Shown: in pieces, positions 1 to 7,788 of the stretch | Position numbering within the stretch: position 1 is the stretch's first letter | How the letters are laid out: each line of letters starts with the position of its first letter | Source of the DNA: 4484-232 sp964486555 | GTDB lineage: Bacteria > Thermotogota > Thermotogae > Thermotogales > Thermotogaceae | Direction of reading: 5' to 3' | DNA length: 16,258 bases | Assembly: GCA_964486555.1 (NCBI GenBank) | Contig: CAZANP010000042.1 | Span: 1 to 16,258, forward strand | Position numbers and translations under genes: made by a program | Notes under the pieces: generated by a model | Seen by the model: only the letters and a program-made list of their open reading frames with translations | Databases searched by the model: none | Told to the model about the DNA's origin: nothing

Positions 1-218
1 CTGTAAGCAAGATCTTAAAGATAGTTGAGAGGGAAGGGTACGAACCCGTTCCATTTGCCGTTGCATGGGTTCTTAAAAATCCTGACATCACCTCACCGAT
101 AATCGGTCCAAGAACGATCGAACAATTGGAAACATATTTGAAAGCGTTAGAGCTCGATATACCAGATGAGATCATGAAAGAAATAGATGAAACAGTTCCA
201 CCTGGGACATCTTTGTGA
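1..218 (+). CDS. Aldo/keto reductase, C-terminal fragment (5' end outside window)
   Basis: The reading frame with codons starting at position 3 is open to a TGA at 216-218 and gives about 71 residues. They include AWVLKNPDITSPIIGPRT followed by EQLE, the typical C-terminal part of the aldo/keto reductase family. In that family the (I/V)xGxRxxxQLExN region contacts the adenosine 2'-phosphate of NADPH. The usual Asn after QLE is replaced here (QLETYLKAL), so the final helix differs slightly from the textbook motif. The TIM-barrel core and catalytic Asp/Tyr/Lys/His lie before the window, so the substrate cannot be predicted. The gene converges on the beta-lactamase-fold gene, with a hairpin between them. 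Confidence 0.85.
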   Translation, partial: VSKILKIVEREGYEPVPFAVAWVLKNPDITSPIIGPRTIEQLETYLKALELDIPDEIMKEIDETVPPGTSL

Positions 219-252
219 CAAGCTGAATACAAAGATTTTGGCATATAGAAAG

Positions 253-295
253 AGGGTATGAGGTGGGGAGTCAACCTCTAACCACCTCATACCCT
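253..295. terminator. Hairpin between convergent genes, probable bidirectional terminator
   Basis: Two perfect 14-nt arms, AGGGTATGAGGTGG (253-266) and CCACCTCATACCCT (282-295), enclose a 15-nt loop. The hairpin lies between the stop of the aldo/keto reductase (218) and the stop of the convergent hydrolase (302). Neither side has a clear T-run, so it is not a canonical intrinsic terminator. Its position in the only gap between two converging genes still argues for transcription termination or 3'-end protection in both directions. Confidence 0.6.
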
Positions 296-301
296 GCTCC
301 T

Positions 302-1663
302 TCAAAGGATGGTATCCTTCTTCAGCATTTTGTACCTTTCATAAATCAACCAGGTTTTGTCTCCCTCTACTCTGAATTCAACTTTCATCTTTCTGCCACG
401 AGAGATCGTGTAGAACAAATAACTGTTTCCTCTCTGCTCCTCAAAAAATAGGGGAATAGCCTCTTCGATGTACTTATCTTTATACTCCAAAAACAGGAAA
501 TCGCCTTTCCTTCTTACAGTGTATGTCATTGTTTCCTTGTAGGTCTGGTAGATTCCCTGCAATCTGTTCAAAACATTTTCGTATTCGATGAATGGGAGTT
601 TATTCGGATCCTTCCCAGATGCCAAAGCCAGAGCGTACATTCCAAAGTACATGGGAGAGTACCCTGCGATGTTCGTTAAAACCACCACACCCAATTTCTC
701 AGAAGGGATGTACCCCACAAACGTGTTATGAGTCAAAACGGAACCTCCGTGTCCCACCAACTTTTTACCGAAGAACTTTGGGTATATCATCCAACCATAA
801 CCATAGGATTCTCCACCAAACACCTCATAAGGTATCTTTATATACCCCTTTTCCATTATTTCCACGTTCTTTTCACTCAGGATCTCTTTCCCATCGACTT
901 TACCTCTGTTGATCATCATATTAACGTATTTTGAGAGATCCTCCACACAACTTACAATTCCTCCATCTGCAGTCACCCCAAGCAAAGGCCTCTTCAATAC
1001 GAAAGATCCGTTCTTATCGATGATGTAATGGGATGCTATGTCTTTTTCTGAGAACACCCTTTTATCACAGAAAATCGATTTTTTCATACCCAAAGGCTCG
1101 AATATTTCCTTTTTGACGAATTCCTCATAACTCATTCCAGAAACTTTGGAGATGATCAATCCAAGAAGAACGTATCCTTCATTTAGATAGAAGAATTTCT
1201 CACCGGGTTTTGCTTCGATCCAGTCTTCATAATCCTGGATGAAATCCAGTATGTCCTCGGGTTTAGATATGGGAAGCCAAACGTTTGAAGTTTCGAAATA
1301 TCCTCGGATCAAAGCTTCTGCATATGCAAGAGCTGGTATACCTGATGTGTGTGTTAGAAGATGATGGATCGTGACAGGAGATCCTTCAACTTCAAGCTCC
1401 AGATCCAGGTACTTGCTGACTGGATCATCTAAAGAGATTTTTCCCTGCTCTACAAGTTTCATTATCGACAGGGCTGTGAAAGATTTCGTCACAGATCCCA
1501 CGTAAAACAGCGTTTCCTTAGTTACTGGAAGGTTCTCTTCCACACTTCGAAATCCGAACCCTTTCATGAAGATCACTTCGCCATCTTTCAAAACGGATAT
1601 GGCAAGCCCCGGTATCCTGGTTTCTGCCATTTTCTTCTGAATGAATGAGATCAATTCTTTCAT
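302..1663 (-). CDS. Serine beta-lactamase-fold hydrolase (class C / penicillin-binding-protein-like esterase or peptidase)
   Basis: The 453-residue protein carries the three active-site motifs of the serine beta-lactamase/transpeptidase fold: S57-V-T-K60 (nucleophile and base, context FYVGSVTKSF), Y159-L-N161 (context FYLNEGY), and H305-G-G in place of the KTG triad. HxG is typical of class C-like esterases and D-aminopeptidases. The catalytic domain spans roughly residues 1-345. The last 100 or so residues look like a separate small beta-rich C-terminal domain, as in many stand-alone proteins of this family. No signal peptide is seen, so it is probably cytoplasmic. The ATG at 1663 has a strong GGGGGTGA ribosome binding site upstream. 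The substrate (ester, D-peptide or lactam) cannot be read from sequence. It is divergent from the metallophosphoesterase gene. Confidence 0.85.
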   Translation of the reverse strand: MKELISFIQKKMAETRIPGLAISVLKDGEVIFMKGFGFRSVEENLPVTKETLFYVGSVTKSFTALSIMKLVEQGKISLDDPVSKYLDLELEVEGSPVTIHHLLTHTSGIPALAYAEALIRGYFETSNVWLPISKPEDILDFIQDYEDWIEAKPGEKFFYLNEGYVLLGLIISKVSGMSYEEFVKKEIFEPLGMKKSIFCDKRVFSEKDIASHYIIDKNGSFVLKRPLLGVTADGGIVSCVEDLSKYVNMMINRGKVDGKEILSEKNVEIMEKGYIKIPYEVFGGESYGYGWMIYPKFFGKKLVGHGGSVLTHNTFVGYIPSEKLGVVVLTNIAGYSPMYFGMYALALASGKDPNKLPFIEYENVLNRLQGIYQTYKETMTYTVRRKGDFLFLEYKDKYIEEAIPLFFEEQRGNSYLFYTISRGRKMKVEFRVEGDKTWLIYERYKMLKKDTIL

Positions 1664-1761
1664 ACATTCACCCCCGATATTGTAATTTGTTTCTTAATAT
1701 AGCACATAAAGGTTGAAGCAAAGAACATCGCACTGTGAAGGATCGGTTTATGATAGAAAGT

Positions 1762-1791
1762 TTGTTTTTGGTAGCAGTAAGGTGCGATAAT
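1762..1791 (+). promoter_or_regulatory. Candidate promoter for the metallophosphoesterase-IMPase unit
   Basis: TTGTTT (1762-1767) and GATAAT (1786-1791) are separated by 18 nt. They lie directly upstream of a GGAGGGAG ribosome binding site (1801-1808) and the ATG at 1813. The -10 box matches consensus at 5 of 6 positions and the -35 at about 4. The leader would be very short, about 15 nt. The 149-nt divergent region 1664-1812 should also hold the promoter for the minus-strand hydrolase. Only a weak AT-rich candidate (1696-1701 read on the minus strand) was seen for it. Confidence 0.35.
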
Positions 1792-1812
1792 AAAAAAGAA
1801 GGAGGGAGAGAT

Positions 1813-3744
1813 ATGAAGAAATTCTTGTTGATCTTGCTGATTCTGGCCACGATCGTAACTGGTGTAGGTGTAGAGAGATTGAAGGAAAAAGATCCTTTCA
1901 GAGGAATGTGTCCTTACGCTGATGTGGGAGATTTCGTCTTAAAAAGCGACGATGCGATTTTTGTTTTTGGCTCTAAAGATGGAGAGCTAGGTGTGTTGAA
2001 TGGAATCGCTCTCGGAGATAACATGTACGATTCCATAGAGAGTATCAAGTTCTCTGTGATAAGAAGTCCTGTCGTATTCACAGACTACGAAGAGACGGAA
2101 AGTGGTATCAAATTCGTTGGGAAGGCGGGAAATAGAAGTGTTGAAGCTAGTTACAGCGTGATCGAAGGGAATGGGATAAACATCGACATCACTGTGAGCG
2201 CTTCTCCTGGTGAGAGGATAATACTTCGAGAGATCGTTAAGATAAACGATTTCGAACCCATATTCATAAGGGGGAAAGATTTCTTCTTCGTTCAGGGAAG
2301 AAACGTGGCGTACGGAATTCACGCTCCAAGAGCCAAGGCCATGGTTTTAAAAGGTTTCATTCTTGCTTTTGTGAAAACGGCAGATACGGGTAAAGTGAGC
2401 TTCAATACAAGGATATTCGTGGGAAAGGATGTTGAAGAATTAAGAGAGAGAATGCTGGATCTTAAAAATGTGAAGAAATACAGAGCAGTGGATGACAAAG
2501 GAAACCCTGTGAAGTATCTGAAAATAGGAGCTGAAGTGAATGGTAAATTCGTCTCAGTAACAACGACAGATGAAGCTGGATATTTCGAGTTTTCAGATCT
2601 ACCCGAGGGATGTGAGTTCTCTGTCTTGACAGAAGGTTACTGGATAAAATCTCAAAAACCTCTGGTCGTCTCATCCTTTAAAAAGAACGATTTCGTGTGG
2701 CCTCCATACATAACGGCTTTATCGACCAACACCGCTTATATCAATTGGAGAACTCTCAAACCTTCCCCAGCGCTCATTGAAATAGAAGGCCCTGAATATG
2801 AAGAGAAATATATAGACAGCCTCTGGGATAATTTCCACTCATTCAAGTTGAAGGATCTGAAACCGGATACCGAGTACACCGTGAAGATCTACGTGGGAGG
2901 TCTGTTGAAGGAATGCAAGTTCAGAACGCTCGGTAGTAAAAACTACAGATTCGTTATTTACGGAGATACCAGAACCAATCCGGAGTGGCACGAACTCGTT
3001 GCAAAGGCTATATCCAAGGAAAAGCCCCTTTTCGTTATAAACGTTGGAGACCTTGTTGAAAGTGGTGATTTTATGAAGGATTGGAACGAATTCTTCAAAT
3101 CCATGGAGAGTTTAACAGCAGTTTCAGCCTATGTTCCCGTTCTTGGAAATCATGAGAGAAATTCGAACATTTATTATCAGGCGTTCATGTTGCCAGAGGG
3201 AGGAGGAGATTTCCACAGAAGATGGTACTCGTTCGACGCGGGTGATGTTCATTTCATCATTCTCGATAGTAATGTCTCTGAAACAACAGGACTTTTTGAT
3301 CAGCAAACGGAATGGCTCATCTCTGACCTTGAAAAGAGCAAAGACAAGAAGTTCAAGCTTGTGTTTTTCCATCACCCGTTCTACACGAACACTCCCAACA
3401 CCGAGCCAACACATGAAGACAAATGGCGATGGATTTTCGAAAAATACGGTGTTGACGCGGTTTTCAATGGTCACATCCACAACTACGAAAGGTTCAGGAG
3501 AAATGGTATACAGTACGTTATCACAGGTGGTGGAGGAGCACCACTCGGATTTGGCCTCTTTTCACGAAACCGAAAACATCTTCCATGGTCTGTATCGGAA
3601 GCAACTGGTTTCCTTCATTATGTTCTAGCAGAAGTCAAAGAGAACAAAATCACCTTCACGGTCAAAGCCGTTGGAGAGTACGTGAATGGAAAGATCGTTC
3701 CAAGGAAAGTGATTCTTGACAGATTCGAGATAGAAAAGAGGTGA
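1813..3744 (+). CDS. Secreted multidomain metallophosphoesterase (purple-acid-phosphatase-like)
   Basis: I chose the ATG at 1813, not an upstream GTG at 1735, because GGAGGGAG sits 4 nt before it and it begins a clear Sec signal peptide (MKKFLLILLILATIVTG). The product is 643 residues. Residues about 25-220 are an unrecognised beta-rich region. Residues about 221-295 resemble a carboxypeptidase-regulatory/CNA-B-like sandwich (DDKGNPV...DEAGYFEFSDLPEG). Residues about 297-376 resemble the fibronectin-III-like N-domain of purple acid phosphatases, ending in LKPDTEYTVKI. Residues about 379-600 are the calcineurin-like catalytic domain. Metal-binding motifs are all present: GDTR (384), GDLVE, GNHE (445), FHHPF, and GHIHNYER (553). 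The protein should hydrolyse phosphomonoesters or diesters outside the cytoplasm; the substrate is unknown. The next gene starts 4 nt after its stop, so the two are probably co-transcribed and their substrates may be linked. Confidence 0.88.
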   Translation: MKKFLLILLILATIVTGVGVERLKEKDPFRGMCPYADVGDFVLKSDDAIFVFGSKDGELGVLNGIALGDNMYDSIESIKFSVIRSPVVFTDYEETESGIKFVGKAGNRSVEASYSVIEGNGINIDITVSASPGERIILREIVKINDFEPIFIRGKDFFFVQGRNVAYGIHAPRAKAMVLKGFILAFVKTADTGKVSFNTRIFVGKDVEELRERMLDLKNVKKYRAVDDKGNPVKYLKIGAEVNGKFVSVTTTDEAGYFEFSDLPEGCEFSVLTEGYWIKSQKPLVVSSFKKNDFVWPPYITALSTNTAYINWRTLKPSPALIEIEGPEYEEKYIDSLWDNFHSFKLKDLKPDTEYTVKIYVGGLLKECKFRTLGSKNYRFVIYGDTRTNPEWHELVAKAISKEKPLFVINVGDLVESGDFMKDWNEFFKSMESLTAVSAYVPVLGNHERNSNIYYQAFMLPEGGGDFHRRWYSFDAGDVHFIILDSNVSETTGLFDQQTEWLISDLEKSKDKKFKLVFFHHPFYTNTPNTEPTHEDKWRWIFEKYGVDAVFNGHIHNYERFRRNGIQYVITGGGGAPLGFGLFSRNRKHLPWSVSEATGFLHYVLAEVKENKITFTVKAVGEYVNGKIVPRKVILDRFEIEKR

Positions 3745-3748
3745 GACA

Positions 3749-4513
3749 ATGCTTGAAATAATGATAGAAGCTGCAAGAAAAGCTGGGAAATTCATCATGG
3801 ACAATCTGGGGAAAGTGAAGCAGGTTGAGATAAAGAAAAACATAAACGATCTTGTCACGGAGATAGACACGGGATCTGAAAAGATCATAAAGGAAACTCT
3901 TGAGAAGACAGGAGTTAAAGTGCTCGGCGAAGAGAGCTGGAGAGAAGGGAGATGGGATGAAGCGTTTGTTGTCGATCCACTTGATGGTACCTTAAATTTC
4001 GTTCATGGCCTTCCTTTTTTCTCGATATCGATAGCTCTTTTCAAGAAAGGAAAAGTCACACACGGTGTCGTTTTCTCACCTGCAACGGATGAGATATTCT
4101 ATGCAGAAGTAAGAAAAGGTGCCTTTTTGAACGGTGAGAAAATAAAGGTGAGTGACAAAAAGGATCTTTCGAAAACCCTTTTCGTAACGGGATGGCCCTA
4201 TGACACCTACCTGACGGAAAAAACTTTCAAAACCATAGAGATCATGATGAAGAAAGTACAGGAAGTTAGAATCCTTGGAAGTGCTGCTCTGGAACTTTGC
4301 TACATAGCATGTGGGAAGATGGATGGCTACTGGGAATTCGGTCTGGAAGTCTGGGATGTAGCTGCAGGATCTTTGATAGCGAAAGAAGCCGGAGCCATCG
4401 TGGCTGGTATAACAAAAGAGGATTTTCTTTTCGGTAAAGAAATCCTTGCATGCACTCCCGGCGTTTTCGAAGAAACCCTCAGAACGTTGAGGCAGGTTGT
4501 GGAAGAATACTAA
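3749..4513 (+). CDS. Inositol-monophosphatase-family Mg-dependent phosphatase
   Basis: The 254-residue protein has the full lithium-sensitive IMPase signature: G60-E61-E62-S, D76-P-L-D79-G-T-L-N-F, and W202-D203-V-A-A-G. The metal ligands E61, D76, D79 and D203 are all in place and the length is normal for the family. Archaeal and Thermotoga members of this family often act on both inositol-1-phosphate and fructose-1,6-bisphosphate, so either activity is possible. No signal peptide is visible, so it is cytoplasmic. The start ATG lies 4 nt after the metallophosphoesterase stop, and its GAGGTGA ribosome binding site (3738-3744) overlaps that stop. Its TAA (4511-4513) overlaps the TAG of the convergent PfkB-HAD gene. 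From memory it is clearly diverged from the well-studied T. maritima IMPase, so it may be a paralogue with another substrate. Confidence 0.88.
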   Translation: MLEIMIEAARKAGKFIMDNLGKVKQVEIKKNINDLVTEIDTGSEKIIKETLEKTGVKVLGEESWREGRWDEAFVVDPLDGTLNFVHGLPFFSISIALFKKGKVTHGVVFSPATDEIFYAEVRKGAFLNGEKIKVSDKKDLSKTLFVTGWPYDTYLTEKTFKTIEIMMKKVQEVRILGSAALELCYIACGKMDGYWEFGLEVWDVAAGSLIAKEAGAIVAGITKEDFLFGKEILACTPGVFEETLRTLRQVVEEY

Positions 4514-6160
4514 AAAATCAGGGATTTTAGATCTTCAAGGCACAGCGAGAAATTTGGTATCAGTATATCCGCCTTTGCCCTTGAAAGTCTTTCAACTTTT
4601 CTAAAATCCCATCGATCTTCCTCATATTCATCACAGGCAACACCCAGTGTTAAAGCCTTGTATTTCCATCCGATCATTATTTCAACAGGTCCATCTCCAA
4701 CTACGAGAAGTTCCCCATCACTCAGATCGAATCGTTTGACCAGCTCCTCTACGATCTTTCTTTTCGTGATCTCCCCTTTCACATTCACTACATTCTCTAA
4801 GGGTTCGAAATAATCGTAAACTCCCAGAAATCTTGCTTCTTCAACAACATCAGATCTATCCGTTCCAGATGCGAGGAACACCTTAATGTTGTTTTCTTTA
4901 AGCAATTCCAGGAATTCAACGACACCTTTCACGAGGAATTCCTTCTTTTTCTTCCTACCAGTATTAACCTCGTTCATTCTCTTCTTCACAACTTCCTTCA
5001 ATCTGCTTGTGTATATTTTTTTGTACTCTTGGTAGCTCAGGATCTCTTTTTCAGGTATCAAGCCATATCTTCGGACCAGTTTTTCTAAAACTCTCATTTG
5101 AACAGAGGTCCTAACCCCCGTACTTCTGTTTATCAGGTTCCTCACAGTGCTCAGTATCTGATGGTGAAGTTCCCCAGATACTTCTTTTCCTCCTGTTATC
5201 GCCTCCATCATGACCTTTTCCATCACGTCTTCCCATCCTCGCCTCAGAAGGGACACCGTTCCATCGAAATCGAAAAGAGCCACTTTCACCCCTTCGTTTT
5301 TGATCTTTTCAGGATTCAGTACGATGGTGTTCTCATTCTTCAAAGAGAAGGATGAAAGAGCTTCGAACTCATTCAAAAGGACCTTCGGCGTGACTTTACC
5401 AGTTCTTGGTTGCTGTACACATATCCCACCACAGTTCACACCAAAGCTTAGAGCTTTTCGAAAATCTTGACTTTCTATGAGAGCAAGGGAAAAGCAACTG
5501 GTGAATGCATCTCCTGCTCCACAAACGTCTACAACTTCAACCTCTTTAGCAGAAATTCTGATGAGAGTTCCTCCTTCATCGATTCCTAGAGCCCCTTTTT
5601 CTCCTAAAGTGATCGCTATTGGATTTCCGAATCTTTCAAAGAACTTCTTTCCGTATATTTGAGAACATAGAATAGGATTAGTGCACTTTTCAACACTCTC
5701 TTTCAAGATCTCACCAGCAGCTTTCAACAACTCGATGGTGTTACACTTGACCACGCAGAAATCCAGAAACTCTTTAACGTTTTTCCTTGAATCCGCTATG
5801 AAGAGTTTCCCTGGGTATTTTCTCTTCAAAGAGCGCAAATGATCGACAACACCATGATTGAGAGTTCTAAATTTTCCCGCTTCACACTGATCGATCAACA
5901 GCACAACGTCCGCCTCTTTCACTAAAAGGTCCAATTTATTTTTCAGTTCTCTCTCCTCATCTTCAGTGAGTGGTGAGAAGTCGTATCTGTCGATTCGAGG
6001 TTTGTCTTCTTTCATAGTTTCAGCATTGAAAAACTTTGAATAGAACTGTGTTGCTCTATGGGGTGATAAGATCATGTGGGAGGTATCAACACCGAGTCTT
6101 TCCAAGCATTCTAACAAAGTCCTGCCCTCTTCATCATCTCCGATAACACCCAAAGCAGTA
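4510..6160 (-). CDS. PfkB-family (HldE-like) sugar kinase fused to a HAD phosphatase; 5' end lost in assembly gap
   Basis: The visible part is about 550 residues in one uninterrupted frame. It opens with TALGVIGDDEEGRTLLECL, the block that follows the first substrate-binding strands in PfkB kinases. The start codon and roughly the first 50-70 residues therefore lie in the Ns, and the TTG at 6153 is not a real start. Kinase domain: R-x-D segment, AD(S/P)RKN strand, ATP/anion-hole motif DVCGAGDAF (near 5503-5529) and a VTPKVL tail, most like the kinase half of HldE. HAD domain: DFDGT (5257-5271), a helical C1-type cap, ASGTD (motif II), a motif III lysine in GEITKRK, and GDGPVE (motif IV). All catalytic residues are visible. 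HldE normally carries a nucleotidyltransferase instead, so this fusion would phosphorylate one position and could dephosphorylate another without nucleotide activation. It is the last gene of the operon. Confidence 0.85.
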
Positions 6161-6260
6161 NNNNNNNNNNNNNNNNNNNNNNNNNNNNNNNNNNNNNNNN
6201 NNNNNNNNNNNNNNNNNNNNNNNNNNNNNNNNNNNNNNNNNNNNNNNNNNNNNNNNNNNN
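6161..6260. other. Assembly gap (100 Ns, nominal length)
   Basis: Exactly 100 Ns, the usual placeholder for a gap of unknown length. It removes the 3' end of the DHS-like gene and the 5' end of the PfkB-HAD gene. By family length, some 50-70 PfkB residues and a few tens of DHS-like residues are absent, so the true gap is probably nearer 300 nt than 100. Any apparent fusion or frame linkage across it is an artefact. Confidence 0.95.
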
Positions 6261-7196
6261 CCCTTCGAAAGCTTTCGGAATTCTAACGACGATACTTTTT
6301 ACATCCCTGAAATAATAAACGGGTTTCGTATCGTCCCCTATCTCCACAGCTTTTGTTGATTCGACAGGTTTCATGTCAAAAACTGCTGTGAACAGGCCGA
6401 GAGGAGGGTGTCCAGCGTTTGCAGCCATCGAAACCGCTTTCAGGAAATTCTCAACGCCTATGACTTGAGAACCTATCAAAATGCACACACCCTCTTTGAG
6501 CTGAGAGACCGTCTCGGCCAATATGAGAAAATCTCGTGCAGAACACCCTCCGGTCGCTTCACCGGAAAATGTGGGATGCATGTGAACGATATCTGCACCT
6601 ATGGCGACGTGAACAGTTAAAGGAATGTTCTCCTTGTATGTGTTGTAGGTGACAGATATATCTCTGTGAGGAAACTCCAGATCTTCAAAAGATGGAAGGG
6701 TTAAATCTCCTGATAGCAACATTCCCATGATTTCACCGTATCCAAGTTTCTTTCTGTTCCCTTCAATCAGCGCTCCATTTATGAGATCTGCTGTCTCTTT
6801 GGCAAATCCAAATTTCCCTTCTCCTAAAGCGTTAGGTATACTTTCAGAAGTTTTACCAGCAAGAGCCAGTTCAAGATCATGGATTATGAAGGCACTGTTC
6901 ACCGCGATGTGATCAACCAGGTTATTTTTGATCATCCATATCAGGAATGTCCCAAGACCGTTTTTCACAATGTGAGCCCCAGAAATTATCAGAACCCTTT
7001 TATTCTCTTTTTTAGCTTTTAAGATCCTACTTGCTACCTTCCCGATCATTTCATCTAAATCTTTCCCCAACACGGGAACCTCTGTTTTCTCCAAATACAC
7101 GAGATCATCCAGACTAACCTTGGAGGGTCTATCGAAGAGAGAATACCTTTTCAAACTAGATGTATTGAAAATTCGCCATCGCCCTCTATATTCCAT
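6261..7196 (-). CDS. Deoxyhypusine-synthase-like protein of heptose-type clusters; 3' end lost in assembly gap
   Basis: There are 312 visible residues from the ATG at 7196, running in frame into the Ns. Notable blocks are RVLIISGAHIVKNGLGTFLIWMI, an INSAFIIHDLELALAGKTSE-like segment, VHVAIGADIVHMHPTFSGEA, and ILIGSQVIGVENFLKAVSMA. I recall this pattern from bacterial proteins distantly related to deoxyhypusine synthase (NAD-binding Rossmann-like fold). They are often annotated hypothetical and sit beside HldE-like kinases and GmhA-like isomerases. Bacteria lack eIF5A, so hypusine formation is not the function; the real reaction is unknown. The region matching the DHS catalytic lysine cannot be judged because the C-terminus is missing. 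The gene follows the SIS stop by 9 nt. A GGGAGG ribosome binding site overlaps the end of the SIS gene and is about 13 nt from the ATG, with no better start nearby. Confidence 0.65.
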
Positions 7197-7205
7197 ATTT
7201 TTCGA

Positions 7206-7778
7206 TCAACCTCCCATCATTTCTTCCACAAGTTGTGCCAGGACATGCCCCAAAGTTATGTGGACTTCCTGAATTCTCGGGGTATCGGAACTTGGCACAA
7301 TGAACAAATAATCACAGTACTTCTTCATGGATTCTCCCTGTTTTCCTGTAAAACCGATAGTTAAAGCTCCGACCTCTTTGGCCTTTTCGAGAGCTTTCAG
7401 AACGTTTCTTGATTTCCCACTCGTACTTATCCCAATGACAGCATCCTTCTCACTCACAAGAGCTTCTATCTGTCTTGCGAATGTGTTTTCAAAACCAAAA
7501 TCGTTTCCTATCTCCGTCAGTAAAGCCCCGTTAGCGTTCAAGGGAATAGCGGGTATGGGATTCCTCGTTTTGTAAAACTTTCCAACGAGTTCCAGAGCTA
7601 TATGCTGGGCATCGCAAGCACTTCCTCCGTTTCCCATCAGAATGACTTTACCTCCTTGTTTGATCCTTTCGGTAATTCTTCGAGCCACTTCCAAAATCGT
7701 GCTTGCATACTCCTCAGCAAATTTTTTCTTTATTTCTGCACTCTCATGAAATATTCCCTGTATTTCCCTTTCATCCAT
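7206..7778 (-). CDS. GmhA-like SIS-domain phosphosugar isomerase
   Basis: The protein is about 190 residues with a single SIS domain. It shows the GmhA hallmark block GNGGSACDAQHIALELVGKF, a GISTSGKSRNVLKALEKAKE phosphate-binding region, and the C-terminal IQEVHITLGHVLAQLVE. The last carries the histidine equivalent to the catalytic His near residue 180 of E. coli GmhA, and the ELVG glutamate matches its partner base. The family converts sedoheptulose 7-phosphate to D-glycero-D-manno-heptose 7-phosphate, reversibly. DiaA-type non-enzymatic relatives also exist, but the catalytic residues and gene context favour an enzyme. GTG (7787), ATG (7784) and ATG (7778) are all in frame. I chose 7778 because GAGGTG, overlapping the upstream ROK stop, is then 6 nt away. 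Translation is probably coupled to the ROK kinase. Confidence 0.82.
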   Translation of the reverse strand: MDEREIQGIFHESAEIKKKFAEEYASTILEVARRITERIKQGGKVILMGNGGSACDAQHIALELVGKFYKTRNPIPAIPLNANGALLTEIGNDFGFENTFARQIEALVSEKDAVIGISTSGKSRNVLKALEKAKEVGALTIGFTGKQGESMKKYCDYLFIVPSSDTPRIQEVHITLGHVLAQLVEEMMGG

Positions 7779-7788
7779 GGTCATCACC

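Noticed and set aside
1696..1701. Possible -10 box (TATATT, minus strand) for the beta-lactamase-fold gene
   Set aside because: No convincing -35 at 16-18 nt spacing; TTGCTT is only 14 nt away.
1735..1812. Upstream GTG start for the metallophosphoesterase
   Set aside because: It would place 26 charged residues before a clean signal peptide and bypass the strong GGAGGGAG site just ahead of the ATG at 1813.
4514..4528. Small AAAATC/GATTTT inverted repeat after the IMPase stop, as a terminator
   Set aside because: Only 6 bp, nearly all A/T, with a 3-nt loop; too weak at the growth temperature expected for this group, and it lies inside the convergent gene.
6111..6160. Read-through of the DHS-like frame beyond the Ns as its true C-terminus
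   Set aside because: The bases left of the gap encode recognisable PfkB sequence in another frame, so the apparent tail depends only on the arbitrary gap length.
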